Below, in pieces: positions 1 to 11,510 of a stretch of 64,000 nt of DNA; the first letter of the stretch is position 1; every line of letters starts with the position of its first letter. The DNA comes from Haemonchus contortus (lineage: Eukaryota > Nematoda > Chromadorea > Rhabditida > Trichostrongylidae): the NCBI GenBank assembly GCA_000469685.2, contig LS997564.1, positions 38,598,448 to 38,662,447 of the forward strand, written 5' to 3'. Made by a program: the position numbers and the translations under genes. Under the pieces are notes generated by a model that was not told the origin of the DNA, did not search any database, and worked only from the letters and a program-made list of their open reading frames with translations.

Positions 1-1018
1 TAGCTGATGGTCCTGACAGATGGGTGGAGTTCGCATACGAGGTGGCCTTTATTAGCCTTAAGCGAAGTTCAAAGTAGCAACCGTCAAACAACGGAGAAGT
101 TTCAATTAGATTAAATTACCTACCATTTTCTTTAGGTTCAATCAAATTTCAACTTTTTTTTCCCACAGATGGGGATCTCTCAAATGCCGTCTCTGCACTT
201 CATGCCAGTTGCAGGTCTTAGGGATCAGAGATCCTCAGAGATTTGCATGGCTTGTTTGCTTCTCACTAGCCTCATCAAATTTCACTTTTTCACCAGCTTT
301 TTCTGTGTTTTCCCGTAGAGCCCGTCGTCGATTTCTCCTTCACCATACTGCATCCCTACAGCTCTAAATAGGGAATGAACGATAGGAGTTTCTAGCGTTC
401 ATCATCTAAGACAACTAATTAGGACATTAAGGGTAGCAAGACAACTAGCAAAGAAAGGATTCTGAGGATTCTGAGGCAAAGTTCCCAGACAAAGGTGTGC
501 CATTACAATGTAGGGGGTGGGGGAAGGGCTACAAAGATCATAAACCACGGGAAAAGGGGAATTCTCGATTGAGGCGATCAGCTTGCGACAAAAAAAAACT
601 TTGTGAAGTATTCTACTATGAAATAGAGAATGGGATTTGAGTCGACATGGGAATCTAAGGTACCACGGGTAATGGCAGCCCGCTTCCGACTTCAGGAACT
701 AAGGTTCTTTGGGCGAAATCGGAAGTGGAGGTGCTAAAATGGCTCGGCATAGGTGAAAGAACCCAAGGGGTCTGTGATATCCCGTGAAATAAGACCTAGC
801 TGGATTGATATTGAATGTTATTCGTTTTATCATTTCATATGCTGAGTCAGGGAACTCCACTACCTTGTCAACTCGTCCATTTGGGGGCGGAATTGCAAAT
901 GAAGACATCAAAGATCACTTTTTATTTCTATTGTGTATGCTGGTAGCATGAAGATCAATATTTCGAGCTACCTTCCAACATAGAACCTAGCTCCTTTATG
1001 GTCTCGAGATTCCTCTTA
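1..1018. other. No gene seen
   Basis: Only short ORFs without splice-linked partners or motifs. No repeat structure noticed. Confidence 0.5.
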
Positions 1019-2759
1019 CAAGGAAGGTCTTCCAGGGCGTGGACGCTTTTTGAAAATGGTTTTTTGCATGGTATAGGGGCATGAGCACTGGAGTGTGAAA
1101 CTATGGTCCATTTCCGCTAAATGGCCTTCTGAATGCCAAAAAATGACTGAAAACGATTTTATCAGAAATCGCCGTTCTAACCCACTCAACGTCGTTTGTT
1201 TCATTCATGCCGCCGACTGTCCGTACAGAAGGCACCAGTTGACTGCGCATTGAAAATAACGTGAAAGGTAGCCAAAAAGGGGGCCACATGTTGAAAAGTG
1301 CGGGGGAAGTTTCATATAGCCTCTCCACGTTAAGCTGCCATCCGCGTCGGATGGTGTGGTGGATAGCGATGTGGACTTCGAGGAATGACGACTAGGATGG
1401 GTTGGTGGTTCGGAAACGGGGGGGGGGGGGTCCGAACCCCATTATATGGTTCCTATTTGATGGAAGCTGTCCTCGACCTCGTTCGTCAATGGCAAAGACA
1501 ACAGGATTCCCGATTCCGACCTTCCTCTGGGAGTCCACTGCGGACTCCTGTGGAAGAACCAATCAGACTCTCCTTCAATTTATCTTCTTGCTGAGGCATC
1601 CATGAGATTAGGCTTGATATGAAAAGCTGTCAGCCCTGAAGGAAAACATTTCTAGCGCCGGATCACTAGATGAATACTAATGTAGGGTTTTGGCGATACC
1701 CGTTCCCAAACTTACGATCCCCTAACTTGCGTCCGTGGGACAGGGCGGGCAGGACACGAACAAGAAGGACATCGGTGAAGTCGAGGTGACTACAGAAGAT
1801 GAGTGACTGATCGTGAGGAGAGAAGGAAATGGAGATGACCAACCAGAATAGTGGATAAAAACCCTTCAACGGCGCGAGATCAACGCTAGGGTAAAAAACG
1901 GTGAAAATCATCGGAATTAGATGAGCCTTCCATCAGTTTTGAAGGAATTCCGGTCCGAAATAGAACAACAATAAACCATCACTGTCCATACCCTTCAAAG
2001 AATTGTATGGACTGTGCAATGTCCATACAATGTCCGAAGACCAGATGATGTGATATCGAGTTTTTTGACTACAAACTACGTGGGGAAGTTGAGGAGGGGG
2101 GAGGGGGGTAGGAAAGGAGGATCGGAGGGTAGGAACGGAGGACTGAGAGTGTTGAGCCTGGAAGCTCCTTCAAGCTCCTTCACTGATCACTGATAGTGCG
2201 TCACACAAGAAATTCCAACGGCTTGTAGAGGTTATGTGCCTTGGTGGTCCTGGTCACGGCCATGACCAGTCAGGCACTTGCTTTGGTCCTGGTGCAATAT
2301 GGAGCCAATCTGGAGGTGGCAGCATAAAATGCAAAAGCGAAAAAGCCCGGAGATTCCGAACCACCAACCCATCCTAGTCGTCATTCCTCGAAGTCCACAT
2401 CGCTATCCACCACACCATCCGACGCGGATGGCAGCTTAACCGTGGAGAGGCTATATGAAACTTCCCCGCTCTTTTCAACATGTGGCCCCCTTTTTTGGCT
2501 ACCTTTCACGTTATTTTCGATGCGCAGTCAACTGGCGCCTTCTACTGTACGGAAAGTCGACGCCATGAATGAAACAAACGACGTTGAGTGGGTTAGAACG
2601 GCGATTTCTGACAAAATAGTTTTCAGTCGTTTTTTGGTATTCAGAAGGCCATTTAGCGGAAATGGACCATAGTTTCACACTCAGTGCTCATGTCCCTATA
2701 CCATGGCAAAAAACCATTTTCAAAAAGCGTCCCACGCCCTGGAAAAGAACCTTCCTTGT
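1019..2759. mobile_element. Foldback transposon, 1.74 kb, with about 400-bp inverted arms
   Basis: The left arm 1019-1415 (ACAAGGAAGGTCTTCCAGGG to GGGTTGGTGGTTCGGAA) is the reverse complement of the right arm 2354-2759 with scattered mismatches and small indels; for example GCCATCCGCGTCGGATGG..GGATAGCG recurs inverted at 2400-2435. The 940-bp interior has a G13 run (1418-1430) and no convincing transposase. Short ORFs in the arms are shadows of each other on opposite strands. Confidence 0.85.
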
Positions 2760-5299
2760 TAGTTCAATTCAGCTCTATCTAACATTTCAGCCCCGATTTT
2801 CAGCCTCTTTTTTAGTTTTTCTGATAAATCGACTCTGACCCCCTTAAGTTCTCCTCCTGCTCAAGCTGTGAGGAGGGGAGGATGATAAAGTTTTGATGGC
2901 TGCCAATGATGCACTTAGGAACGGAGTTCCTGCTTGTCCTGAATATTCAATAGACATCCGCTTTCAACAACCTTCGAAGGGCTTCGGAGCTGAGCGCCCT
3001 TCCAAGTTACTTTCTACTGCGCTCAGTACTTTTAAAAACAACTTCTTGGAGCCGAGCAGTGCCGAAGGACAAAGTTTCATGTGTAAGTCATTCCGACTCT
3101 GAAATAATTCGAATGTACGGCGCAATCCGAAACGTCAGGTGCTTTGACGTTGCTATCAGTGCCAAGAAATCGATTTTCGCAAAGCCTGTTTGCCTTTTTT
3201 CCGTTGTCTGTTGCAAGAATTCCTTCGTCATTGGTTTTTTCAAATGCTGCCCTAGTCAGTTGTTGATTGGCCGTCAATTCTCGATGTGAGGAGGCTAATT
3301 CTGATTCTGCCATCCTCACGTTCGATCGCCAAATCATCCCTCCACCCTGACCTATACAATGTCTTGTGGTAGCCAGCCGATGTACAAATCAATTCTTTAC
3401 CCTCCCGGATGAGCTTAGCACCAATTAATCGACCCTGGAAGGATAGAAGCTGTGTTGGCGGATATCAATCGAGGATCCGATCACGAACTATGCGCGTGAT
3501 ACGTGACTTCGCAATACCTTCATTATCTCGGTGTGACATTTGGTTTGGTGCAGAGATGGCGCAAGCCGTAAAGCATCACTACTACCCATATGATCCTCTA
3601 ATCAAAAATCAAAGCAAACCCCACCCAGGCCATAAAAAACCTCGAACAAGCTGAGCCATGAACTGTCCTCAGCAAACACTGGGAACCGGTCCCATGTCCG
3701 TTACGTCATCGAATATTGAATACTTGCCTGGCATTTACCCAATTGGTAACGTTTAGCTCAATATTGAGCACCTTGCCATTATTTTTGATTTAGGTAACTA
3801 TGTGAATACTCTGTTTTGTCAATAAATTTATTTGCTTGGCTTTGCGCCAACTGGGCAGATAGAAAGTGATATGGTCGACTGCACAGGGTCGGAAGCACAT
3901 CAACAGTATCAATCTCTGAGCTCTCATGAGCTCGCGTCACCTTCTGAAAGGTAGAGAGTTCCCAAGTCAAAGAAGTAAACCCTCCAAGTACCGTACCTAT
4001 TAGGAAACTGTTTGGGACCTGAACAGGGGCAAACTCACCCGTTCTTCTGGCGCTCCCTAGAAATCAATTATTCACTGAGAGTTCATCAGTGAGCAAGCGG
4101 ACTTAGGCGAACCTTCAGGAAATACGGAGTTTTTTCCCTGTTGAATTTCAATGGGCATTAAGGGAGTTTCGGCTGTCAGCGGCGCTTAACGGGCACTATC
4201 AGCTACGGCTAATTGTCGAAGAATGACGTAGACGACTGGCCTTTCCATAGTGCATTTGAAATTACCAATAAAATTATAAAAATAAAACAACAGAGAACGC
4301 CTCCTTAAGTCAGCTGAGCATATCAAAGCCCATAATGGCCAGGTTTTTGTTGAATTTTCAATTCAGCCCTTCTCTGGTACTCCCTGACCTGAAGTTTCTT
4401 CTTCGGTACTACTCCCCTGGACGTCTGCCATCTGTTCGAACAAACAGTTTTTGTTATTATTCATCTTGCTGAGGTTGTTTTCTTACTTTTTTAGCGAGGC
4501 ACATTCCTTCATAGATTGTTAGACAAACATTGATTTCCACCTCATCGATATTTTCCCACTAGATTGTCTGAATATGGGAAATCTTAGGTCTCTGAAGCAC
4601 TTTCTAGAGCACCGCAGTTAAGTTTCTTTCAGAGGCCTAGAGCAAAAGGAGCATATACCTTCCCAGTCTGGGATAAGCCCTGCGCTTCTCTACTCGAAAT
4701 AAACCCAAATCTTCTGTGACTGGAAGAACCTCAGTTGCCGATTTCGCTCTGCGTGGTTCGTTTATAGGAAGAATCGAGAGTATTGCCAGGAGTTTTTACC
4801 CCTAAAAATTCCATGTCGATCAAAAAGGGATAGGTTCGAAATGGATGACGATTTTGAAGAGCATGAGCAGGTTCACCCAGTGACGTGAGTTCAGTTGGAG
4901 GAATTTCTTAGAGAACAGTTCTTATTTCACAAAAAGGGGCCCCAGGTTAGAATGAGCGACGAAGTTTCGGATTACTATTTATCACTCAGCCACTAGGCTC
5001 TTCAAAGGACTGGGTCCCCTGAGTAAAAAGGTCCTTAGTCAGATCCGTTTCACGTGCCGTCTACCTTCAGCTCTAACCAATAGAGGGACTGAGCCCAGAA
5101 CCACCCCTACACACCTTCTGCACCATCTCTGCCTCCAAAGAAGTTAAAAATCATCGATCAAGCTGATGGTCATCGAGTTTCAAAATACGAATTTCACTTA
5201 AGCTAGTAATGACGTTTTAGCCCTTCTCACCAATGGGTGCAGCCAGGGTACCTACCGAAGAGCCCACGGAGATGTCCTCCCCCGTTCCCAGCTTTTGAA
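2760..5299. other. No gene seen
   Basis: Short ORFs up to 86 codons on both strands overlap each other (3059-3337) and show no family motif. Probably decayed intergenic sequence. Confidence 0.5.
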
Positions 5300-5785
5300 C
5301 TGAGGTGAGATTTGGCCATCAAGCTCGTGGCCATCATGGCCTTCGTTTGGCGTCCCGAGGGATCGTGCTCGGCCAACCTGAACTTCGAATCCTTTGCATG
5401 TGCAACAGCGTCTCTGATCTTTGGTTCTTTGAAGATACTCAGACAACGGGGATCTTATCGCTTTTTGCGTCTATTGAATCACTTCAAGCATCTTCCTAGA
5501 TCGACTTGGATAGCGTTGCGATGTGCCTTCTTGCCCGGAGTGGTTTGGAATTCTGAAGCGTACGTCAAAGCATTGAAGGCCGTGGAGTCGAGCGGATGGA
5601 CGTTCTTTGCCTTCTTCATCGCTCCCTTGATGTTCTTAAAAGCTCCTCAAGACGCTTGTTTTCGTCCCACACAGCTTTGGGGATGGTCATTCATCATATC
5701 GATTCCCCGACCAGAATACTCGGAGCATTTAGAGGTATTCGTTCCATTGAACATAAATTGGAAACCGGTTCTTCTAAGAAGTCAA
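5300..5785 (-). pseudogene. RTE-type non-LTR retrotransposon fossil (reverse transcriptase C-terminus)
   Basis: The minus strand encodes, in one frame with several stops, FNGTNTSKCSEY..RGIDMMND, GAFKNIRGAMKKAKN, STAFNALTYASEF and EPKIRDAVAHAKDSKFRLAEH. These are the landmarks of the C-terminal part of nematode RTE-family reverse transcriptases (usual forms NGTNISECSSY, VLPALTYASETWAL, SKIRDAVAYAKASKIRWAGH). The catalytic core upstream and the end downstream are absent. The 158-codon plus-strand ORF here is an antisense shadow. Confidence 0.8.
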
Positions 5786-6245
5786 TAGCCCATTACGATG
5801 TCCAGGTGAACTCTCTGGGCAACTGTCCATAAACTCAAGTTTTGGGACAATTTCCAATCCCATACGTCGCCTCATTCAGCCTCAATAGTCCCCAATTCTC
5901 AAATCCTTCAAAACAACTGCTCATGGAACTGAATCACGATTAGACCAATGGATTATCAGCAAACCGGTCTTTCCAATGATGATTTGTCGCATTTGCTTTT
6001 TGATTCCGCCCATCTTTGTTTGCATTCCCATGTCCACACGTTCCCCTTTTTTTGGGGGTGATGAGCACCGATCGACATCGGCCGGAGAGTGCATTCCGGG
6101 GGTGTGCCGTCGGTCGCCGCCTCGTTGGGCTGGACGCATTTGGAATGTTTATTATGAGTGTCTTGTCCGTCGCAGAGCCCGTGTTTAGACTTCAGTTGAG
6201 TCACATGACCTGCCCGAACACATCACCAACACTTTCCTATCTCCT

Positions 6246-6412
6246 CTGGGGCCGTAAGGTTTGCTCTCTGTTGGGGGCTGGGACGCCCCGCTTCGGGTCT
6301 CTCTCTCTGCTCTCCCCGAGAGCATCTATCTCTCTGTTCTTCCCGAGAGCATACTTTACTGGGAAGGGGACCCTCCCCTGTTCGGGGGAGCATACCTTAC
6401 GGCTCCTGACAT
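6246..6412. repeat. Short inverted-terminal element (MITE-like), about 165 bp
   Basis: The left end GGGGCCGTAAGGTTTGCTC mirrors the right end GAGCATACCTTACGGCTCC. The interior repeats CCCGAGAGCAT twice and is CT-rich. Confidence 0.65.
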
Positions 6413-6827
6413 CTCCCACATTTGTTGCCTAGCCACAAAGCCGGTTAGGCACATCTGGGGTCCAGCTCTGGGGAAACGGTAGTCAAGTGGCAAAACCGTT
6501 TGTCTACGATCCGATTTGCTAATGCAGCTTAATGCTATTAAGGTTTCATCCTATTCATCCCGGACCCTGACTAGCTAACCATTCCCAAGCAAATCCTTTC
6601 TCGGAGCCGCTCGTAAGGGCCCTGTACTTTCAATTGGTACAGTATCAACTCGTAAGAACGCAACACTCAACTTTTCTCAACCCAACCAATAAATTGCCGA
6701 GCCAAAACGGGAATTTTTCAGATTTTTTTTTCAATATTAACTGCTCCCAAGAGAGTTCTCCGGAAACAGTTTCTTCAAATCTTACCAATTTTGTTAGAGA
6801 ACTTTGATATTTCACTTCTTATTCAGC

Positions 6828-6896
6828 CTGTCCAAGTGGGCTCCTTATTATAAACTTAATAATAAGGAAATTAAGTTGAAAAAAGCTGACCCACTT
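6828..6896. repeat. Nested hairpin
   Basis: CAAGTGGG..CCCACTTG encloses CTCCTTATTATAAACTTAATAATAAGGA, a near-perfect AT-rich hairpin. Too short for a gene; may be a MITE remnant. Confidence 0.55.
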
Positions 6897-7751
6897 GACT
6901 GCCTTCACTTTCTTGCGTCCAAAGTTGAATGAAACAAAGGTCCACTTAGGTCTGGCCATTGAACAATAGCGCTTACAGTTTTAAAGCTTCTGACTCCTAA
7001 ACTAATGAATGTAAGTCAGAAACAATCTCATTTTGGAAAACGACTCACCTCACCGACTTTTTGCAGTATTTTTTTAATTACTAAATCGAAGAAATCAAAT
7101 TGAAACCCAATAAGGTCCGATTTTTAAATGATAGCCCTTGCATTTACAGACTTCGAAATGCTGACGCCTAAGTTCCTCGTTTCAAAAGGAACTTGATAAA
7201 AGACCCATATTTTCCTAGAGGTCTACCCATATGAGATTTTTGGGCCCATCCCTCCTGTTGATAATCATGCCCTGAAGTTCAATACAGGGATTCAGGTGGC
7301 ATAAGGTCCGAGTTTTCAAAGTATCCAAGCAACTCTAGACTGATTGTTGACTATTTGTAAACAAGATTTCCTACGCATTTTTAAGAGTTTATAGAAAGCT
7401 TCACAATGTGCTTATGGACGAGGTTGCATTGGAAATTGAGTGACTTTGAGGGGATTCAGGAGAAAGTACCATTTCTGCAAAGATTCCGACCTAACATCTG
7501 GGGAACTCATACCATGTGCTCTCTACTCTCCACTTCAACCTTTCCATCGGTCAGGACAATCTGGTTTGACCTAGAAGTGGGAAGAAGTACCACGGGTAAT
7601 CGAGATAAAAAGCTGAAACTCGCCCCAACCCCGCCTCCAAGTGGACTTGTTGACACGGTCGGCAGTGTGCGCATGTATGTAAGCTGGAGCGACGTAGACA
7701 AAAATTAAAACAGCTATTTGTCTACATATGCATGCTCATTAGCCATGATAT

Positions 7752-8387
7752 TTGCCACCCATCTTTGTAAGCAATGGCGTCTCACGTCCCCAACATCGAT
7801 CGTTCATGTTTAATCGACTGAGGAATAATTTCGACATGACACGCCCACATAGCCACTGTAAACTCGTACAGCCCTCACAACCATTACATTCCTTGAGCTT
7901 TTCTCCACACAAGCCACCTAGCAGTTTTTCCAAAGCTAAGCCATTTAAACACCTCTTTTTTACCCAGAAAGATGAGGTAAACCAAGTGTCATGGAAGGGT
8001 TCATATTACAAGGGTGCGTCCCTAAACTACTCCGTGCCCTTTCTCCCCCAAAAAGCCCTCTTCATTAACTCATTTGCTTCCCAGTTGCCTCAAACATGTA
8101 CTCATTCTCACCACATTAATAATTCCCAGTCAATTACTGATGTCCTCCTGAGCCGTCACTGGCAGAACCCCAGAATTTCCGATTTTGAACTTCGAAACAC
8201 ATTTTCAGAGTCACGAGATGGCAGGTTTAGTATGAACGTCCTTTGGATGTCTCGCCGTTGGCCGTTCTCCCTCCCCTCGTCTCCCCATGTCTCACATGCA
8301 CTTTGTGCTCGTTGCCAGCTGATTCACTGCATTCGCCTCGTCGGCAATAATCTCAAGCACTGGGCCGATCGGCAATGCCACCTATAA
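7752..8387 (+). CDS. Unrecognised 211-codon ORF
   Basis: This is the longest uninterrupted ORF in the gene-poor left part. It has no signal peptide, motif or splice-linked partner that I recognise. The strand is pyrimidine-rich (many CTCCC and TCCC), which lowers the stop frequency, so chance is a serious explanation. A decayed transposon ORF is possible. Confidence 0.15.
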   Translation: MPPIFVSNGVSRPQHRSFMFNRLRNNFDMTRPHSHCKLVQPSQPLHSLSFSPHKPPSSFSKAKPFKHLFFTQKDEVNQVSWKGSYYKGASLNYSVPFLPQKALFINSFASQLPQTCTHSHHINNSQSITDVLLSRHWQNPRISDFELRNTFSESRDGRFSMNVLWMSRRWPFSLPSSPHVSHALCARCQLIHCIRLVGNNLKHWADRQCHL

Positions 8388-8674
8388 TCCAACCATTTAC
8401 TTCTACTTCTACCCTTTCAAACCTTTTCCGCGGTTCCTCGGGAATCTTGTTCTCCCAAACCTCTTAACGAACTGAACTGCCACGAACGCTCCAAATCTGT
8501 GGGGAAGTTATGCCCGAATGTTCATATATGCCTTTTCCCATTCGTTTCGGAGCAAATCTACCCCATTCAGGTAAGTTTGAAGTAAAAATCGAAGTGGATG
8601 TCAAGTGGCCTTTTGTCAACCACGTGGCTCCTGGAAATATTCGGTAAACATGCCGTCCTCCAGACAAGTGCGTC

Positions 8675-8745
8675 TACTCATTGGTAGTTCGCTCCCACTT
8701 GGTGAGCAAGTCCCTAGTAGGTAAGCCAAGGCCCCCACGCTATTC
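8675..8745 (+). repeat. Dispersed repeat, copy 1
   Basis: GGTAGTTCGCTCCCACTTGG, then GAGCAAGTCC and TAGGTAAGCCA, recurs in direct orientation at 11440-11510. Confidence 0.6.
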
Positions 8746-9443
8746 TCGTGTACACTATCGGGTGTAAACCGTGAAGTCCGGGAGCGATTTTCAGCATCTG
8801 GCTAGCGGCACATCTGGTGGCAGAATAAATTCCTGCAAAATAAACCCAGGACGGCACTCCCATGCGAATTTACCCGAGCGTGAAAAATCGCCCTCCGGTC
8901 TAGTCTTGCACACCTTTCTCTTCCTCGAATACCTGTGAATTGTCAGTAAGATCAAACTGTAGTAATTCAGCTATTCTAACGTGGCATACAGATTTTATTT
9001 ACTTGTTTACTGTTCGAGTTATTTGGCATAAAAATCCGACGTATTACGGTCATTTTGGAGTGACTGTGTCTGGCTGAGAGTGCCAGGGTAAAATTTCAGA
9101 GGAACTTTTTCCAAAAGACCTCGAATGCTCCATTTCAGCCGAATGATTTTTGTGTACTTTGGTCATTGTCCGTCCAACTCTTCAGAGGTGTAAGGGCTTG
9201 TTTACTCTACTGATGCCCATAAAAAGTGTCACGCACTCCATTTAAACCATTCTCTGAACTTTTCCCCTTCTGTACACGATTTTAGGCACCTTTTTTGTAC
9301 TCTCACTGTACTTCGAAACTGCTGTGTGCTCAATAGCTCAGCTGTGGTTGTCGAAAGGTCAAAGGATGATTCAACAAAGCACTTTGTAAGTATGGGGCTA
9401 GGGTTGGAGGGTGTGTACCCTCAGAAATACTGAATGTGCAACC

Positions 9444-9446
9444 ACC

Positions 9447-9477
<31 letters not shown>

Positions 9478-9479
9478 AA
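9444..9479 (+). repeat. Compound microsatellite (C)n(CA)n
   Basis: A run of about 20 C is followed by about eight CA repeats. Confidence 0.95.
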
Positions 9480-10488
9480 CTACAGCATTTAACAGTATTC
9501 CTGAGGACTCGATTTCGTGGGAGGGTGTCCCAGAAAGGTGATTCAATGTGAAAAGCAGTTAAGGGAAGGGCGCTGTGGTACACGGTACACAGATTGGTCT
9601 TGGTTAGAATTATTCCCACTCTTTTTTCGGTGGGAAAACTTTCATAAAATTGGGCATAATTGGACACCAACAGTAAATACTTACTGACATTGCTAAACGA
9701 AGTAGTAAACTTAGGGAACAGAATGCTCAAAAGCCAGATCAAGCCTCTACCTTGGTTTCTATGGTCGGGCTCCGGGGTCGTCCTTCTCTGTCTTGCAAAG
9801 TCTAGCTCAGTCCATCTTCAGATGTGACAAAGAGAATTTTCCTAAAAGAGTAATGAATTTCGCTCACCGAAAATGGCTTTGGGTTATTTTTCTTAAGGAT
9901 TACAGAGCAATTGAAGTCAAAATCCTATTAGAGTGAACCTTCGAAAGTGTCCATCTACGGTGTTGAACCACTACCCTTTTTTATCCTTGATGAGTTCTTC
10001 GAATATGAGATATCTTCAACCTCCTCCGCCCTTGGCAGTTAAGCTATTCCTAGGCGTCGCCAGGTATCCGAAAGTACATGGAGAGCTCCTCTGTGAAGGT
10101 AATTCAGCCGTAGACGTCAACATACCTTGTGATTGAAGCCCCATTATGTCACGTATGCCCGCTGAACAGTTGTCTGCCCGTATTGACTTACAATGTTCAA
10201 CATCTTGTCACACATTTGACAGCTGCCCCTTTTTTCTGCTGAACTTTTCCACTTGGGACCTGATTCTTATTGACTTTTTGTAGTCTTTTCGATGCCATTG
10301 TGTTTATTTGTTCATGTAGAACGTCATAATCCTGTTCACAAACACTTTACACACTCATGCTATCATATTCTACTGATCGTATTACTTCCGTCATCAACCC
10401 GGTCAGTTCGAATAGCTTTTTCCTGCCTTGTCTTCATAGTAAAAAAAAGAATTTTTGACATCCCAATGACTTTAAATCAAATATTCAA

Positions 10489-10525
10489 ACGGATTAAAAC
10501 GTTTGATTACGGATTAAAACGTTTG
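10489..10525 (+). repeat. Tandem duplication, 20-bp period
   Basis: ACGGATTAAAACGTTTG occurs twice exactly, separated by ATT. Confidence 0.9.
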
Positions 10526-10604
10526 TTTATCATTTATCAGCGAAGCGTAGAATAATTATCTAAAAATCAAATCAACTATTCGTATAGTATGGGAGTAAGT
10601 ATAG

Positions 10605-10860
10605 AATAGAGTGGACGTGGGGCAGCGACAAGTGGCGCACTATCACACCAGCATGGTCACGAGTTTGGATCTTAGATCGATATCCGCCTAGGCCATCCAA
10701 GCCTTCCATCTTTTCAGGGTTGGTTAATTGGTACCGAACTCGTCTGGGAGGATGAGAGCACTGATTTGTACATTGGCTTTCCACAGCAGGTCATTGTATG
10801 GGCCACATCCGCATTCAATACGCCACTACGATTTTGAAAAGAAGTCGAATGCGGGGCGTA
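10605..10860 (+). repeat. tRNA-derived SINE-like sequence
   Basis: Starts AGAGTGGACGTGGGGCAGCG, has a GTGGCGCACTATC A-box-like block and a degenerate B-box-like GAGTTTGGATC, then a CCAAGCCTTCCATCTTTTCA body. The order fits a worm tRNA-derived SINE. Family assignment is from memory of similar worm repeats. Confidence 0.4.
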
Positions 10861-11439
10861 TCCTTCAATCGGGATTGATGGACGCCCTCTAAGGCCTTAT
10901 ACTCAATTATTTATGGTTGGGAATTAGTAATGCACGTCGAAAAAAACTAATTATCCATACGGTACATAAATAATTTATGCACATTTTAGATTGGATCCGA
11001 GCCGTCTCTTCGGTCCCAAAAATCCTTGGTACTTCCCATTTCTGCAACTTTCCTGAGCTTTTACTCCGAAGTAACTCATTACTGGACCCATTCTGACGGC
11101 ATAAGTCATTTACAATTCTGTTCTTACTTACTGTTGCTTACCTTTTATAAACTTATTAGCTTTGTCTGTTCTCACGATCTCCTTTGTAGGTTAAAAGGCT
11201 GAGCAAGTTGTCCCTGTCCGCAAGTGCACATCTCCTGTGGGAACAACTACTGCTGTGATCAAGTTAAGCCCGTCCTTTTATGTCTGTCGGCTGAATAGTA
11301 ATGAGTTTTCACGAAAGTGGGTTCGTACTTATATGGGTGGGCTCCCTAGCCAGCCATAGACTTTCCCGTGCATCCTCTTGAAGTGGTCATCTCTCTGCTG
11401 GTGGCTCTTGAACGTCTTCAGTAAATATACTACCCCCTA

Positions 11440-11510
11440 GACCTGTGCGCATATTCTACGGTAGGTCGCTCCCACCTGCCGAGCAAGTCCAGTATAGGTA
11501 AGCCATGCTT
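11440..11510 (+). repeat. Dispersed repeat, copy 2
   Basis: GGTAGGTCGCTCCCACCTGC, then GAGCAAGTCC and TAGGTAAGCCA, matching 8675-8745. Confidence 0.6.

Noticed and set aside
5312..5788. 158-codon plus-strand ORF
   Set aside because: Antisense shadow of the RTE reverse-transcriptase fossil.
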